NCBI RefSeq assembly: GCF_003286085.1
Contig: NW_020825551.1
Coordinates: 31,469-95,468 of the forward strand
Direction: 5' to 3'
DNA: 64,000 nt
DNA from: Drosophila persimilis
Lineage: Eukaryota; Arthropoda; Insecta; Diptera; Drosophilidae
Made by a program: the position numbers and the translations under genes. Position 1 is the first letter of the stretch, and each line of letters opens with the position of its first letter. Below, one piece after another: positions 1 through 11,085 of this stretch. The notes beneath the pieces were generated by a model, which saw only the letters and a program-made list of their open reading frames with translations, had not been told where the DNA came from and ran no database searches.

Positions 1-827
1 GCGTTTTTAGTTTTCTCGAATCTGCAATATTGTGGATGCAACAGATTTTCGTCCTTTGTGTGGGCGGTAGGGGGTAGGGCGAAATTCTGAGATATACGTT
101 TTAAAGTGAGATCTAACAAAAGTGCGGATACCAAATTTGGTTACTCTAGCCTTAATAGTCTCTGAGATTTGTGGATGCCCCAGATTTTCGTCCTTTGCGG
201 GGGCGGAAGGGGGTGTGGCGAAATTTGGACACGAAACGGTCAAGGTCCGATATCACAGGAGTGTGGATACCAAATTTGGTTGCTCTGGCTCTTATAGGTT
301 CTGAGATCCTTGAACTCATATTTTGCAATTGGCAAAACCGACCATGAATTCTGTGTGTTAGAGAGAGACAGAGCGAGAAAGAATGAAATTGTTTTCTTGA
401 TTCTGGCTATAATAATTATACGATCTGGTTGAGATTTTACATTCTAGAACATATAAACATCCTCTACGATTCTGAGTTTTTGGATGTGTTTTTTAAAAAT
501 GTGGGTGCCACAGATTTTCGTCCTTTGTGGGGGCGGAAGTGGGCGGGGCGAAGTTCTGAACTATTTTTGTAGCAGGGACATATTAAAGAAGTCTGGATCC
601 AAAGCATCGTTGCTCTAGCTCTTATAGTCTTTGAGCACTAGGCGCTGAAGAGGACGGACGGACGGACGGACAGACAGACAGGGTCAATCGACTCGGCTAT
701 TGATGCTGATCAAGAATATATATACTTTATGGAGTCGGTTTCTTCTGGATTCCTTCTGGACGTTACACACATCCACTTTTACCACAAATCTAATATACCC
801 CAATACTCATTTTGAGTATCGGGTATA
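1..827 (-). mobile_element. DINE-1/ISY-like Helitron relative, cut by window edge
   Basis: Non-autonomous element with no coding capacity. It shows the family hallmarks: the terminus GAGTATCGGGTATA at 814-827, which on the other strand reads TATACCCGATACTC; the (GACGGACA)-type microsatellite near 652-680; and the ATATATATACTTTATGG block just inside the end. On the minus strand this is the classical DINE-1 start. It is nearly identical to 22812-23637 and 35987-36811. The hairpin end is missing because the window begins inside the element. Strand is set by the DINE-1 convention. Confidence 0.8.
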
Positions 828-860
828 ACTAGGCCGTAAAAATATTCGAGTTGAAGATCT
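828..860 (+). repeat. Stub of unclassified repeat X
   Basis: The 33 bp after the DINE end match the first bases of the X repeat, seen in full at 53873-55214. X then stops abruptly and copia integrase sequence begins at 861. The join has no LTR and no target duplication, so it is a rearrangement breakpoint and not a transposition. Confidence 0.7.
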
Positions 861-2867
861 GAGTTCTGCGTTAATAAAGGAATAAGTTATCATTTGACAG
901 TGCCACATACACCTCAGTTGAATGGTGTTTCGGAGCGAATGATAAGAACCATTACAGAGAAAGCTCGTGCTATGGTAAATGGTGCAAAATTAGATAAAAG
1001 TTTTTGGGGTGAAGCTGTGCTAACTGCAACATATCTAATCAACAGAATTCCAAGCAAAGCACTTGGTGATTGTAAAATGACCCCATATGAGCTGTGGCAC
1101 AATAGAAAGCCCAATTTAAAATTTTTAAGAGTGTTCGGTTCAACCGTGTATGTGCACAACAAAATTAAAAAAATAAATTTGATGAAAAATCATTCAAAGC
1201 TATCTTGATAGGGTATGAACAAAATGGACTCAAATTGTGGGATGTCATTAAAGGAAAAGTTATTGTTGCAAGAGATGTTGTCGTAGACGAGACTAATATG
1301 CTTTATTTTAGAGAAGTAAAATTTGAAACAGATTTCCCGAAAAAGAGTAAGGAAAGAAGTCAACAAGAATTCCTGAATGAGAGTAAGGAATCTGATCAGC
1401 TTAATTTCCCGAATTATATAATTATATATCCCGAATGAGAGTAAGGATTGTGAAAAAGCTGATCAGCCAGATAATTGTCGTGAAGAAAATAAGGATACTA
1501 ATATAATTAGTAGAAAAAGTGAGAGGTTAAAGTCTAAGCCGAAGGTGTCTTATAAAGAACATGATAAAAGCTTTAACAAATTTATATTAAATGCCCATAT
1601 AATGTTTGATGAAGTTCCAAATTCTTTTGATGAAATAAATTTTAGGAATGATAAATCTGATTGGGAGGAGGCAATAAATACAGAGTTAAATTTTTCCATT
1701 AAATATAATGAACTAGGAGTCCCAATAAAATACAAAGCTAGACTGGTTGGAAGAGGATTTACTCAAAAGTACCAAGTAGACTATGAAGAAACATTTGCTC
1801 CCGTTGCTAGAATTGCCAGTTTTAGGTTCGTACTATCATTGGCAGTCCAGTTTAATTTGAAAGTCCATCAGATGGATGTTAAAACAGCTTTCCTCAATGG
1901 TACATTAAGTGAGGAGATATATATGCGGCCTCCTCAGGGCGTATTATGCGGTGCTGGGCATGTATGCAAACTGAACAAAGCCATTTATGGGCTCAAACAA
2001 GCAGCTAGATGCTGGTTTCAAGTATTTGAGCAAGCATTGAAAGAATTCGATTTTGTAAACTCTCCCGTGGATCGTTGCATATATATTCTTGATAGAGGTG
2101 ACATAAAGAAAAACATATATGTATTATTATATGTTGATGATGTAGTAATAGCGACAAGGGATATGGATAGAATGAATAATTTCAAAAATTATTTAAGCGA
2201 AAGATTTAGAATGACTGACTTAAATGAGATAAAACATTTTATCGGTATCAGAGTAGAAATGTTTGAAGACAAAATATATTTGAGTCAAGCTGCATATGTA
2301 AAAAGAATTTTAAATAAATTTAACATGGATAGTTGCAATTCAGTCAGTACTCCATTACTAAATAAACTAAATTATGAGTTACTTAACTCAGATGAAGACT
2401 GCAATGCTCCATGTCGTAACCTTATTGGCTGTTTAATGTACATAATGCTGTGTACACGACCAGATTTAGCTACCGCTGTAAATATCTTGAGTAGATATAG
2501 TAGCAAGAACAATGCTGAGTTATGGCAATATTTAAAAAGGGTTATTAGATATTTAAAGGGAACTATTGATATGAAGCTTATATTTAAAAAGAATACATCA
2601 TTTGAAAATACATTAGTTGGCTATGTAGACTCCGATTGGGGTAGTAATGAGATTGATAGAAAAAGTACAACGGGTTATTTGTTTAAAATGTTCGATTCCA
2701 ATTTAATTTGTTGGAATACAAAAAGACAGAATTCAGTGGCAGCTTCATCAACTGAAGCTGAATATATGGCCCTATTTGAAGCTGTAAGAGAAGCATTATG
2801 GCTAAAGTCTCTTCTAAATAGTATTAATCTTAAACTCGACAGACCCATTAAAATTTATGAAGACAAC
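861..2867 (+). pseudogene. copia-1 pol: integrase C-terminal half, reverse transcriptase, RNase H start
   Basis: Remnant of the copia polyprotein. It starts inside integrase (VPHTPQLNGVSERM and the motif around the catalytic Glu), then runs through reverse transcriptase with the YVDD motif near 2131-2142 and into RNase H (CYVDSDW-like region, SSTEAEYMAL). Faults: a 3-bp TAA insertion near 883; a frameshift near 1190 and a stop near 1438, both also in copia-2 (15.7 and 15.95 kb); and a private 75-bp in-frame deletion at about 1691 that removes the RT segment ending in SRWV. The sequence is cut at 2867 by BEL-A and resumes at 11668. Sharing its faults with copia-2 shows the two derive from one defective copy by duplication. 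Confidence 0.9.
2863..2867. other. Target-site duplication ACAAC, left copy
   Basis: ACAAC at 2863-2867 is repeated at 11663-11667. Removing 2868-11667 restores a continuous copia RNase H frame (YEDN-QGC), so this 5-bp duplication marks the BEL-A insertion. Five bases is normal for BEL/Pao elements. Confidence 0.93.
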
Positions 2868-3445
2868 TGTTAATGTGTATGTGTGTGTGTGTAGGAAGCT
2901 GGGTTGCATACGGTACATAAACCGTCTACAGTTTGGTCGTCGCAACTAGAACTTGAACCAGTTGGACTGCGGAGAGGGTATCCTACGGTGCGCAAGTGAG
3001 GATCTGAAGACACAGCGACAGCCTCTGTTGATTGCGATGGAAGATGAGTGACAGGCAGCTATGGTACTGTTTCTGATACTGACTTTATTGAACAAATGCA
3101 TCTCCTTATATAGCTAACAGTGGAATTCTTATTCTATGGGAAGGACCGCACAGGCTCCTTGTGAGTGTATTTTTAGATTGGGTACACTTACTCTGTGCGG
3201 GGGTTATATTTCAGTGTATTTACTTAGGTACTTGGCAGCAATGAAATAGATAGTTTATTGCTTGATCCCTTTTGGTGGGTTCGAGTTTAAAAGTGCTATT
3301 GTCTATTCTTAGTTGCTAATGTATTTTTCGTGTCTTCATATTCAGTTACATGAAATGACATGAACAATTTTATTTATGAGTATTTGTGTATGAGATTGAA
3401 CTGTATATTCCTAATATTCATTAAATACATGTCTGTGGCTGAACA
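2868..3445 (-). repeat. BEL-A 3' LTR
   Basis: A 578-bp direct repeat of 11086-11662, starting TGTTAATG and ending GAACA. It contains a (TG)n run near 2875-2892. As the element is on the minus strand this is its 3' LTR. The adjacent purine-rich stretch on the minus strand (CGGGAGAA, 3446-3453) would be the polypurine tract. Confidence 0.93.
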
Positions 3446-3469
3446 TTCTCCCGGCCGTTGAACTGGTGT

Positions 3470-5269
3470 TCAACCATCGCTCAAGTCGACCGCAAACCGG
3501 CGTGCAGGGGGTATAGGGGGTGATGACATGGCTGGATCGGGATTTGATGGCCTTGGTTTCCATAGTTGATATTTCTCCCGGAAAATGAAGGCAATGATCA
3601 ATAAAATTAATATTGCTAGGGTTGCGTAAGCAGCGAGTTGATGGTGCTGCACGGTGGTGAGATGGTGTGGCAGCTCCTGATGATTGATGGTTGATAGTTG
3701 CTGGCGTAGATCATCAAGTTCTTGAAGAAAGTCTGATGTCTGGTTCTTCAGTTGCCACATTGGTGGCGAGGGTGATGTCTCCGGTGGGCTCACGTCATCA
3801 AACCGAGTGTAAGTCGATTTTACTTCGCTGATTGTGGTGCTGAAGGTGCTGATGCTTACTTCAGTATTGCGAGCAGTGCAACCAGGGGACATGGAGAGTA
3901 GACCAGTTCCTTCCAGTGTTATGGTTGACGGAACTCCGTTGCATACTGCTTGAAGTTTGGTTGTAGAATGCGTTGCGAAGATCCAATTATTTGGATGCTG
4001 AGTTTTTAGCCACACCGTGTCAGCCTTTGTATGTGTTACCTGACACAGTGTTTCTGTTTTATTGTTAAACAGTTGAAACTCACAGCGATTGTCCACATTG
4101 AAGATCGTCTGATGGTCAAAGCAGATGAACTCCTCGTTGTGTACCTTAAGGCAACGTCGGAATTCCTCTTGGGTAGTGCCCATGAACTGGTCTCGGTGGA
4201 TGTTCACCGTTATTATGGTGGTTCTGAGGTCAAATAGACTCCAGCTTGTTGAATCCCAAAACGGAATTGGGATGATGCTGAAAACTTCGAACTGAGCTGT
4301 TGAAACCAGTGGTAGCGTCAGTTTGAAGATGACGTGTTTTGCAGTCGGGGTTCCTTCGGCTCGCATGATTCTGTATAGCTGAATCACCTCCTTCGTTGTG
4401 ACCGGCAGCATTTGATCTTGTGGCAAATGATCCTGTATCTGGTCTAGTTGATCTATTAGTTGCTCGGGAGACACCAGCGTGGAGCTTATTCTCCGATGAT
4501 GAATACCGATTAGGACATCAGATATGTCGGACTGCATTCGTTGGAGAGTTGTTGTGAGCAGGGTTAATTGTGCTATTAGTCCTAGGTACGCTTGAGTCAG
4601 ATGATCGCTGTGATATGACCCTCTTTCTCGGTTGATGGTAGCCATATGCTGTTCCAAAATTTTTAGGCGATTATCAGTTGTTACTTTGTCTTTTCTGACT
4701 ACGTTTATTGTCGCGTCGATAATTGATGTTTGGTTTTGGAGCAGATGTAGTAGAAAGTCTTCATTGGTTTTCACTTTCTCAATTACTTGAGTCATCTCTT
4801 CTGCGTATTTTGCGTCGAGAACACCAAAAAGGCTGCTTGCTACGTTTCCTATGATGTCCAGCGGCGATCTGCGTTTTCGAGAGGTTTTCATTAAAACTCT
4901 TCCTGCTTGTAGCTCGTTATGCACATGTTGAAAGTGTTGAACTATGGAGTTACATGCCGGAACATTTTTTAATTCCGGGCACATGTATCGTAACTCTGAA
5001 ATTCCAGCAGACATTAGTTGCATATCCTTCCAATATGGGTCCAAGTCATAGTATACGATCATGGTCCACTCAGACGTTGCTATTCTTGATGTTCCAAGTT
5101 TCTCATAGAATATTCCAGGCTTGTTTGCGAATTGTGTCACATTTATTGACTGTGACAATGCTAATGGAAGCATGAGCAACAGCACCACTAATGTTGACGT
5201 TAATGTAGGTGAAATTTTTGTTGTTCGCTGTGTGGGTGGCTCATCAATCTCCGTGGTGTCACTGATCAT
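3470..5269 (-). CDS. Env-like membrane fusion glycoprotein region of BEL-A (open, fused in frame to integrase)
   Basis: About 599 residues follow an ATG at 5269, in the same open frame as the integrase. Seen directly: a hydrophobic stretch about 30-45 residues in, like a signal peptide, followed by an N-glycosylation-type NVT; a basic RKRR site at 4868-4879 (residues 131-134) followed by a glycine-rich hydrophobic segment, as at a furin site and fusion peptide; a heptad-like region; a cysteine-containing ectodomain; and a strong C-terminal transmembrane segment near 3570-3640 with a short basic tail. This layout matches the baculovirus F-type fusion proteins found in insect errantiviruses. 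In known elements such a region is usually expressed from a spliced RNA. I see no stop separating it from pol here. No internal break was found in this part. Confidence 0.8.
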   Translation of the reverse strand: MISDTTEIDEPPTQRTTKISPTLTSTLVVLLLMLPLALSQSINVTQFANKPGIFYEKLGTSRIATSEWTMIVYYDLDPYWKDMQLMSAGISELRYMCPELKNVPACNSIVQHFQHVHNELQAGRVLMKTSRKRRSPLDIIGNVASSLFGVLDAKYAEEMTQVIEKVKTNEDFLLHLLQNQTSIIDATINVVRKDKVTTDNRLKILEQHMATINRERGSYHSDHLTQAYLGLIAQLTLLTTTLQRMQSDISDVLIGIHHRRISSTLVSPEQLIDQLDQIQDHLPQDQMLPVTTKEVIQLYRIMRAEGTPTAKHVIFKLTLPLVSTAQFEVFSIIPIPFWDSTSWSLFDLRTTIITVNIHRDQFMGTTQEEFRRCLKVHNEEFICFDHQTIFNVDNRCEFQLFNNKTETLCQVTHTKADTVWLKTQHPNNWIFATHSTTKLQAVCNGVPSTITLEGTGLLSMSPGCTARNTEVSISTFSTTISEVKSTYTRFDDVSPPETSPSPPMWQLKNQTSDFLQELDDLRQQLSTINHQELPHHLTTVQHHQLAAYATLAILILLIIAFIFREKYQLWKPRPSNPDPAMSSPPIPPARRFAVDLSDG

Positions 5270-7033
5270 GTTGTGGGAACGTTTGACTGCCACATCTTCT
5301 GGAAAGAGCGGCGCTAGACGAGTGATCGGGCGCTTGTATACGCCAGATGCTGTCTTAACGTCAACCACTCGTACGTGGTTGTCCTGTCCAGGATATCTCT
5401 TAATGATGCGACCCATTGGCCACTTCATTACAGGAAGGTTGTCTTCCTTAACCAAAACTAATAATCCTTCAGGTACGTTTGGTGAAGCGGTCTTCCATTT
5501 ATGCCGAGCTTGCAATTCTTGGAGGTATTCTGTAGACCATTGTTTCCAGAATGAATGCTTTAGGCGCGATACCAATTCCCAGCGCTTGACCAATGTTCTT
5601 CCTTGATGATCAGTATTGACGTCAGGAGGCGTTGTTAATGGTTCACCAATCAGGAAGTGTCCTGTGGTGAGCGCTGTTGTATCAGTGGGATCATTTGACA
5701 TTGGAGTGATGGGTCGAGAATTGAGAATTGCTTCAATTTCGATTATCACTGTGTTTAGTTCTTCAAATGTCAATGAGGCTGTGTTGGTGGTTGTTATCAA
5801 CAGCTTTTTTGCTGATTTTACCGCCGCTTCCCAGAGACCGCCAAACGATGGAGCCCTGGGAGGAATGAATTTAAAATCCACTTGCTTTTTGTTGCAATGA
5901 TTCGTGATCAGAGCACTTGCCTTTGAGCTGAATATAGAGTCTTCTAATTCTTTAAGCTGATTGTTTGCACCCACAAAGTTCGTTGCATTGTCGCAATGAA
6001 TAGTTTGGCACTTCCCACGTCTGCTTAAGAATCGACGCAGGGCGGCCAAGAATGCATCTGTGGTCAGGTCGCTTACCAGCTCCAGGTGTACTGCCTTTGT
6101 GGAAAAGCAGCAGAACACGGCGATGTACGCCTTATCTGGTCTTTTGCCTCGGATCTTATGGTGGATCGAGATTGGTCCACAGTAGTCGACGCCTGCATTA
6201 AGAAACGGGCGTGCTTGTGTGACTCGTTGTGCTGGGAGATTGCCCATGATTTGGTGCATCAGCTTTGGCCTAGCCTTGGTGCATCTAACACAGCTGTGGA
6301 TGATGCTTCTAGCCATTGTCTTGTCATTGATAATCCAATATTGTTGTCTTGCGATTGCCCTTAATGCTTGAGCACCACAATGCATGTTCTCCTCATGTAG
6401 CTCCCGCAAAATCATTTTGACGATTGGGTCATTGTAAGGCAGCAAGACTGGGTGTTTTGCGTTGTATGGAAGTAGAGCTTCTTCAAGTCTACCACCAACT
6501 CGGATGAGCTCATCGTCTCCTAGGAAGGGAGATAACGATATGATCGAGCTCTTTTTATCCACAGTCTTATATCGTTGGAACTGTTTTAGCTCTGCTGTAA
6601 ACTCGACTTGTTGTATGGTTCGCAGGATTATAGTGCGGGCGTGAGTCAGTTCTTCTGCGCAGAGCGTCGTGGTGTTCGCTCTGTTGGTTTTGTAGCAGAA
6701 GCGTAACATATATGCCACAATGCGTTGCAGCTTGTGAAACGAGTTGCTATGTCTGCAAGTATATAATTCATCCCCAAGTGCGCTGGGTGTGATTGGCAAG
6801 CTTACATGTTTAGCTTTTCTCTCAAGATTGCTGGGTTCTATGTTGGGTGCCTTCGTCCAGTTGTCTCGAGATCCGTGCAGAAATAATGGTCCATATAACC
6901 ACAGATTGTGATCTGCCAGTATGCTTGCTGCGATTCCTCTCGACAGGACATCGGCTGCGTTGTTGGCCGATGACACGTGACGCCATTGTGACTGGTTTGT
7001 TAATGCCTGGATTTTGGCTATTCGATTTACCAC
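5270..7033 (-). pseudogene. BEL-A pol: RNase H end and integrase
   Basis: This is the first 588 codons of a 1188-codon open frame; its 3' part is the env-like region. It begins with the end of RNase H (WRHVSS...ADVLSRG), followed by the integrase zinc-binding HHCC region (HEENMHCG ... CVRC), then the catalytic core (VDYCGP, HCDNATNFVG, FGGLWEAAVKSAKK with the Glu), and a C-terminal DUF5641-type tail (MGRIIKRYPG). The integrase is uninterrupted. It is split from the upstream RNase H by a frameshift near 7035. It resembles the BEL-B fragment at 18.3 kb but is clearly divergent. Confidence 0.9.
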
Positions 7034-7661
7034 AAAGGTACGATGTTGATGTTGATGACGATGCGTTTATCCAGGATAACACAACGGTAGAATCACTCCA
7101 AAACCATCCTGAAACCGTGTTAATGTCCATGTGCAGATCCTGTCGGACTCGGTTTGTGAGCTCGGCACCGAGGACTGCAGCACAAAGTTCTAACCGTGGT
7201 AGCGATTGTTTGGCTGTCGGCGCCACACGTGATTTCGAACAGAGCAGTCTTACTGACACTTGGTTGTTTTTGTATGTAGCGCGTACATATACAGCTGCGC
7301 CATATGCTCGTTCTGATGCATCTACAAACGTATGGAGTTCTTGGGTAACTGGAATTTTACCATCGTAGATATGCCGGGGAATTTGCATTTTGTTCAATGT
7401 TTGTAAGTCGTCCCGGTATTCTTTCCATTCGATTTGGTGTTGTAATGGTAATTCGTCATCCCAATCCAGTTTGAGCTCCCAAAGTTGTTGCATGAAGATT
7501 TTTGCCTTTACTACCACCGGTGCAAAGAGTCCTAGTGGGTCAAAGATTTGGGCCAGTTCGGAACATACCACACGTTTGGTGATGCGTGTAGCCTGGCTTT
7601 TCTGTGTTCGTCTACACAATGTATCCTTCTTCGGCATCCAGATGAGACCCAGAGTTTTCAC
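6822..7661 (-). pseudogene. BEL-A pol: RT connection and RNase H (Pao type)
   Basis: The frame carries the typical Pao block: VKTLGLIW, then the FDPLGLFAP motif, then RNase H residues (FVDASERAYGAAVY, SRVAPTAKQSLPRLEL, FWSDSTVVLSWI). It leaves frame near 7035, where the continuing sequence is read in the next frame. Upstream, a stretch from about 7788 to 7665 is out of frame because of two compensating small indels. It lies between the RT frame and the integrase frame of the same polyprotein. Confidence 0.88.
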
Positions 7662-7691
7662 GCTGTAGTGTCTCTCCTAGTTTTCCATCGG

Positions 7692-9425
7692 TTACAATAT
7701 CCTCTTTGGGGATTCCTTGGAGAAGTTGCTCATTGGTGGAGCACCACTTGCGCAATTTGAAACCGGACGGTAGCAATATCTTATTAAGTTCTGTCGAACA
7801 TGAATTGCTTCTGGAATCGTGTTTGCTCCAGTTAGACAGTCGTCAACATAGAAATCTGTTTTTAATGTTGTTGATCCTACTGGTAGTCTGTCTTTGTATT
7901 GTATTGCCAAATGATCCAGACATTTCGTTGCTAGGAACGGAGCAGCTGTTGTTCCATATGTTACTGTTTTCAGGCGATAGTACCTGATCTCTTCGGATGG
8001 ATTGTTTCTCCAGACTATCATCTGATGGAATTGATCCTCCGGATTCATCCACACTTGCCGGTACATCTTTTCTATGTCCGCTGTGAATACGTACTTATGA
8101 ATTCGAAATCGTAGCAGAATGGACATAAGTTCGCTCTGAACGGTGGGTCCAGCCTGCAGAATGTCGTTCAAGGATTTCCCGCTTGTTGACTTGCATGATG
8201 CATCGAATACTACCCGAAGCTTTGTGGTGGTGCTCTCAGGTTTGAGTACACAATGATCTGGAATGAAGTAGTGCCTTTTGGGAACTTTTGATGCTGGGAC
8301 AATCTTCATATGTCCTAGTCGTTCATACTCTTCCATGAAGTCCACATAACTCTTCCAAGTTTCTGTTGAGCTTCGCCGCTCCAGCGCTAGGAATCTTTTT
8401 GTTGCGGTTTCCAAAGACTCCCCCAGGGCTGAAGGGTGTTCGGAAAATGGGAGCTTTACAATAAAACGGCCGTCTGAAGCTGTCTGAAGATTTTCTATAA
8501 AATGAGCTTCACACCGTGCTTCCACTGGAGTGCGTGGTTTGTCTTCCGTCTCTAGATTGTCCAGAGTCCAGAATCTTTCCATGAGCTCGTTTACTCCCGT
8601 GGCACAAATGGGTGAGGAATTGTGGGCAGATTTGACTTTTCCTGCCACAATCCATCCCAGTTTCGTGTTTTGTAGCAGCGGGCCTCCTGTCCTTAGCTGC
8701 TGTTGATCTGGTAGCAGCAGCGAGTAGTAATGCTCGGCTCCGATTAGCATGTCGATTTTGCCTGGCTTATGGAAGTTTGGATCTGCCAGTGAGATCTTGC
8801 TTGGTATGTTTAAGCTATCTGAATCGAGTGCCTGAGCGGGTTGATCAGCTATTATCTGTGGTAATACGAAAGCTTCAATTCTTTGCGTAAAACCATTGTG
8901 AAGGGATTTCATGAGCACATTTACTCGTGCTCTGCTGGTCTTTGATTGACCTCCAATTCCTTCGATCCGTAATGTTGTGTCTTTTAGTTTGAGTGACAAC
9001 ATTGATGCCATTCGTTCAGAGATCAAGTTTATCTGTGATCCTGAATCTAGCAGTGCTCTGAAATTAGCAACGTGCCTGTTGTTGGCTTCTACTGCCACCT
9101 TTGCTGTGGCCAAAAGATTGTAACTATTGTTACTTGCTGCACCAACCGTCGGGCCTCTTGATTCTGTAGCTGCGCCTGATGCTGTTTCCAAATGTAGCAT
9201 CGTGTTGTGCTTCTTGTCACACTTGAAGCAGTTTCGACCAGGGCATGCGTTTGTTTTGTGATTTGTTCTAAAACAATTAACGCACATTTTTTGTTTTTGT
9301 ACCCAATTTAGTCGTTCTGATGGAGATTTGGAGCGAAATTCTTCGCATCCGTAGAGCCAATGGCTTGCTTTTTTTGCAGAATGTGCATAAGGGTGCTCGA
9401 GTTCTCCCTGTGTTTGCTGATGCAC
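7692..9425 (-). pseudogene. BEL-A pol: zinc knuckle, aspartic protease, reverse transcriptase
   Basis: Domains in order: a Cys/His cluster (CVNCFRTNHKTNAC, then CFKCDKKHNTMLH), an aspartic protease with ALLDSGSQINLIS as the active site (near 9040), a linker, and reverse transcriptase with VVFDASCKS, FTADIEKMY and the catalytic YVDD near 7848. The protease and RT motifs are intact. Relative to gag the frame is shifted at a run of seven T at 9369-9375 (A7 on the coding strand). There a one-base slip would join CTFCKK to ASHWLYGC, so an indel in a homopolymer is the simplest cause. Confidence 0.9.
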
Positions 9426-10671
9426 ATGTCGTGCCTTTTGGCTCTCTCCTTGATGCTGGTGGCTTCTTACTGGTTCCTAGAACCCGAATTCTTTGCTCCA
9501 AGAACTGAAGCATCGTATCCAGCGCCTGAATGTTCTTTGAGCTTCCCAATAATTGCTCATACAAGGCTTTATTTGTTACATCCAGTTTGTTTCTGATAAT
9601 GGCAATCAATATCGGATCCCATGTAGATATGCCCAATCCCTTTAGTGATGCAAGGGATTCTATGGTTGTTATATATAATTCTTTTAATGACTTTGGATCG
9701 TCATTAATTGTTTGGTGATTGAGGAAGCGGTTCAGTACCGTGTTCGAAACATCTCTGGGATTGTTGTATGCGTCAACTAGTATTTCCCAAGCGGCTTCAT
9801 AATTTTCTTCCTTTAGATCGATATGTCGAATCAATCTTTCTGCCTCGCCGGTAACGGTGGTTTTAAGATACCACATCTTTTTCACCGTAGGCATGTTGGT
9901 CTCATGCACCATGCATGAGAACAGATCGAAGAACTGGGTCCATTTTAATAGATCCCCATCAAACTTTGGGATGCTGATGCGTGGAAGATGCACGTTATCC
10001 GTGTTTGGTGTGGCTGATTTTGTCAATGCTCTTTGGACCTTACTTTCCAGTGTTAGGTAGGATTCCATGTCATACCCTCCTTCCACTGGGTCCTCATATT
10101 CCTCATGAATTGTGAAGTGGACTTCCTGTGCTTGAGTCCATAGTGATTTTATGAAATCATTTGATGTGCGTCCATCCGCCTCTGAAAGTTGTTCCAGATT
10201 GCGTTTAACGGACTCTACTATGGCCTTTGCTGTAGTTGTAGTTTGCAGTTTGCTGTAATCCTTTGAGGGCTGCTGGATCAGACCGCTTTCTTTGGGATCT
10301 ACTGGAGGATTCTCATGCTTTTCTTTAAAGACGATTTGACGTTCCCCACGAGCACTAGTAGTCTGTGATAGCTTATCCAGGCATTCGGTAAAGATCGTAA
10401 TGTGTTGCTTACAGGTTGTACGTACGTCTTCACGGAATTTTACGTATTCATCTGTTTTGTCTGTATCGCGAAGTTTGGAGTCGTTTTTGTTGAAGCGATT
10501 CCACGCATTTTCGAGTGCTGATATTTTGGCTTGAAAATAAGAGGCCGTTTGCTTTCGTTCTTGGGGATCTTTTTTAAAGTTCCGAATGCACCTCGATATT
10601 TCCTCACCAATCTCTTGTTGCACATTCATTGCCATTGTAGCGGCAGCTTCTGCCTCCATATGTGTATCCAT
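9277..10671 (-). pseudogene. BEL-A gag (DUF1759-type), frameshifted near its end
   Basis: Starts at a genuine ATG at 10671 (cat at 10669-10671 on the plus strand). The 464-residue frame contains an N-terminal helical charged region, then the signature IPKFDGDLLKWTQFFDLF and the downstream MWYLKTTVTGEAERLI block typical of BEL/Pao gag. The last 30 or so residues are out-of-frame sequence after the A7 run at 9369-9375. The real protein would have continued into the zinc-knuckle and protease frame. In intact BEL elements gag and pol form one polyprotein. Confidence 0.9.
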
Positions 10672-11085
10672 TCTATCTGTTTGTACTTATTACTTTTTGA
10701 CCCGTTGGGAGTGTTTTATTTGCTTTGCAGCTGGATACGCTCCGAATCGCAACCGTTGTTGGTCAGAAAGGTAATAGTACAGGTGATGTGTTGGATGGAG
10801 GGATTTGTGCTGTTTCCAATCTATGGAACGCACGAAAATCAAAATTGATTGCCTCGGTGGTAATCGAATTCTATAGCTGTTTTTCTGTTGGCTGATAACC
10901 TGAATATGTCAGATTTGCCAAAGTGATACTTATTGGTAGGAGATGCTACCGTAAGTGTATGGCCTGATGCCAAATTTTTATTGAAGATGTCCTGATGACT
11001 GCTTCAATCTGATGTCCAGATCGAATGCTTTCACTGTAGCTTGTTATACAGTTTGAAAGGATGACCAAGGTCGGGGGTCACCAAA
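10672..11085 (-). promoter_or_regulatory. BEL-A 5' leader with primer binding site
   Basis: Untranslated leader between the 5' LTR and gag. On the minus strand, two bases after the LTR, TGGTGACCCCCGACC (within 11066-11083) starts with TGG and looks like a primer binding site for a tRNA 3' end. I cannot name the tRNA with confidence. No ORF is supported here. Confidence 0.7.

Noticed and set aside
122-304. Short frames inside DINE-like copies (60-78 codons on either strand, repeated at 22932, 58288, 58349 and elsewhere)
   Set aside because: They occur because the element is repeated, many lack ATG starts, and the family is non-coding.
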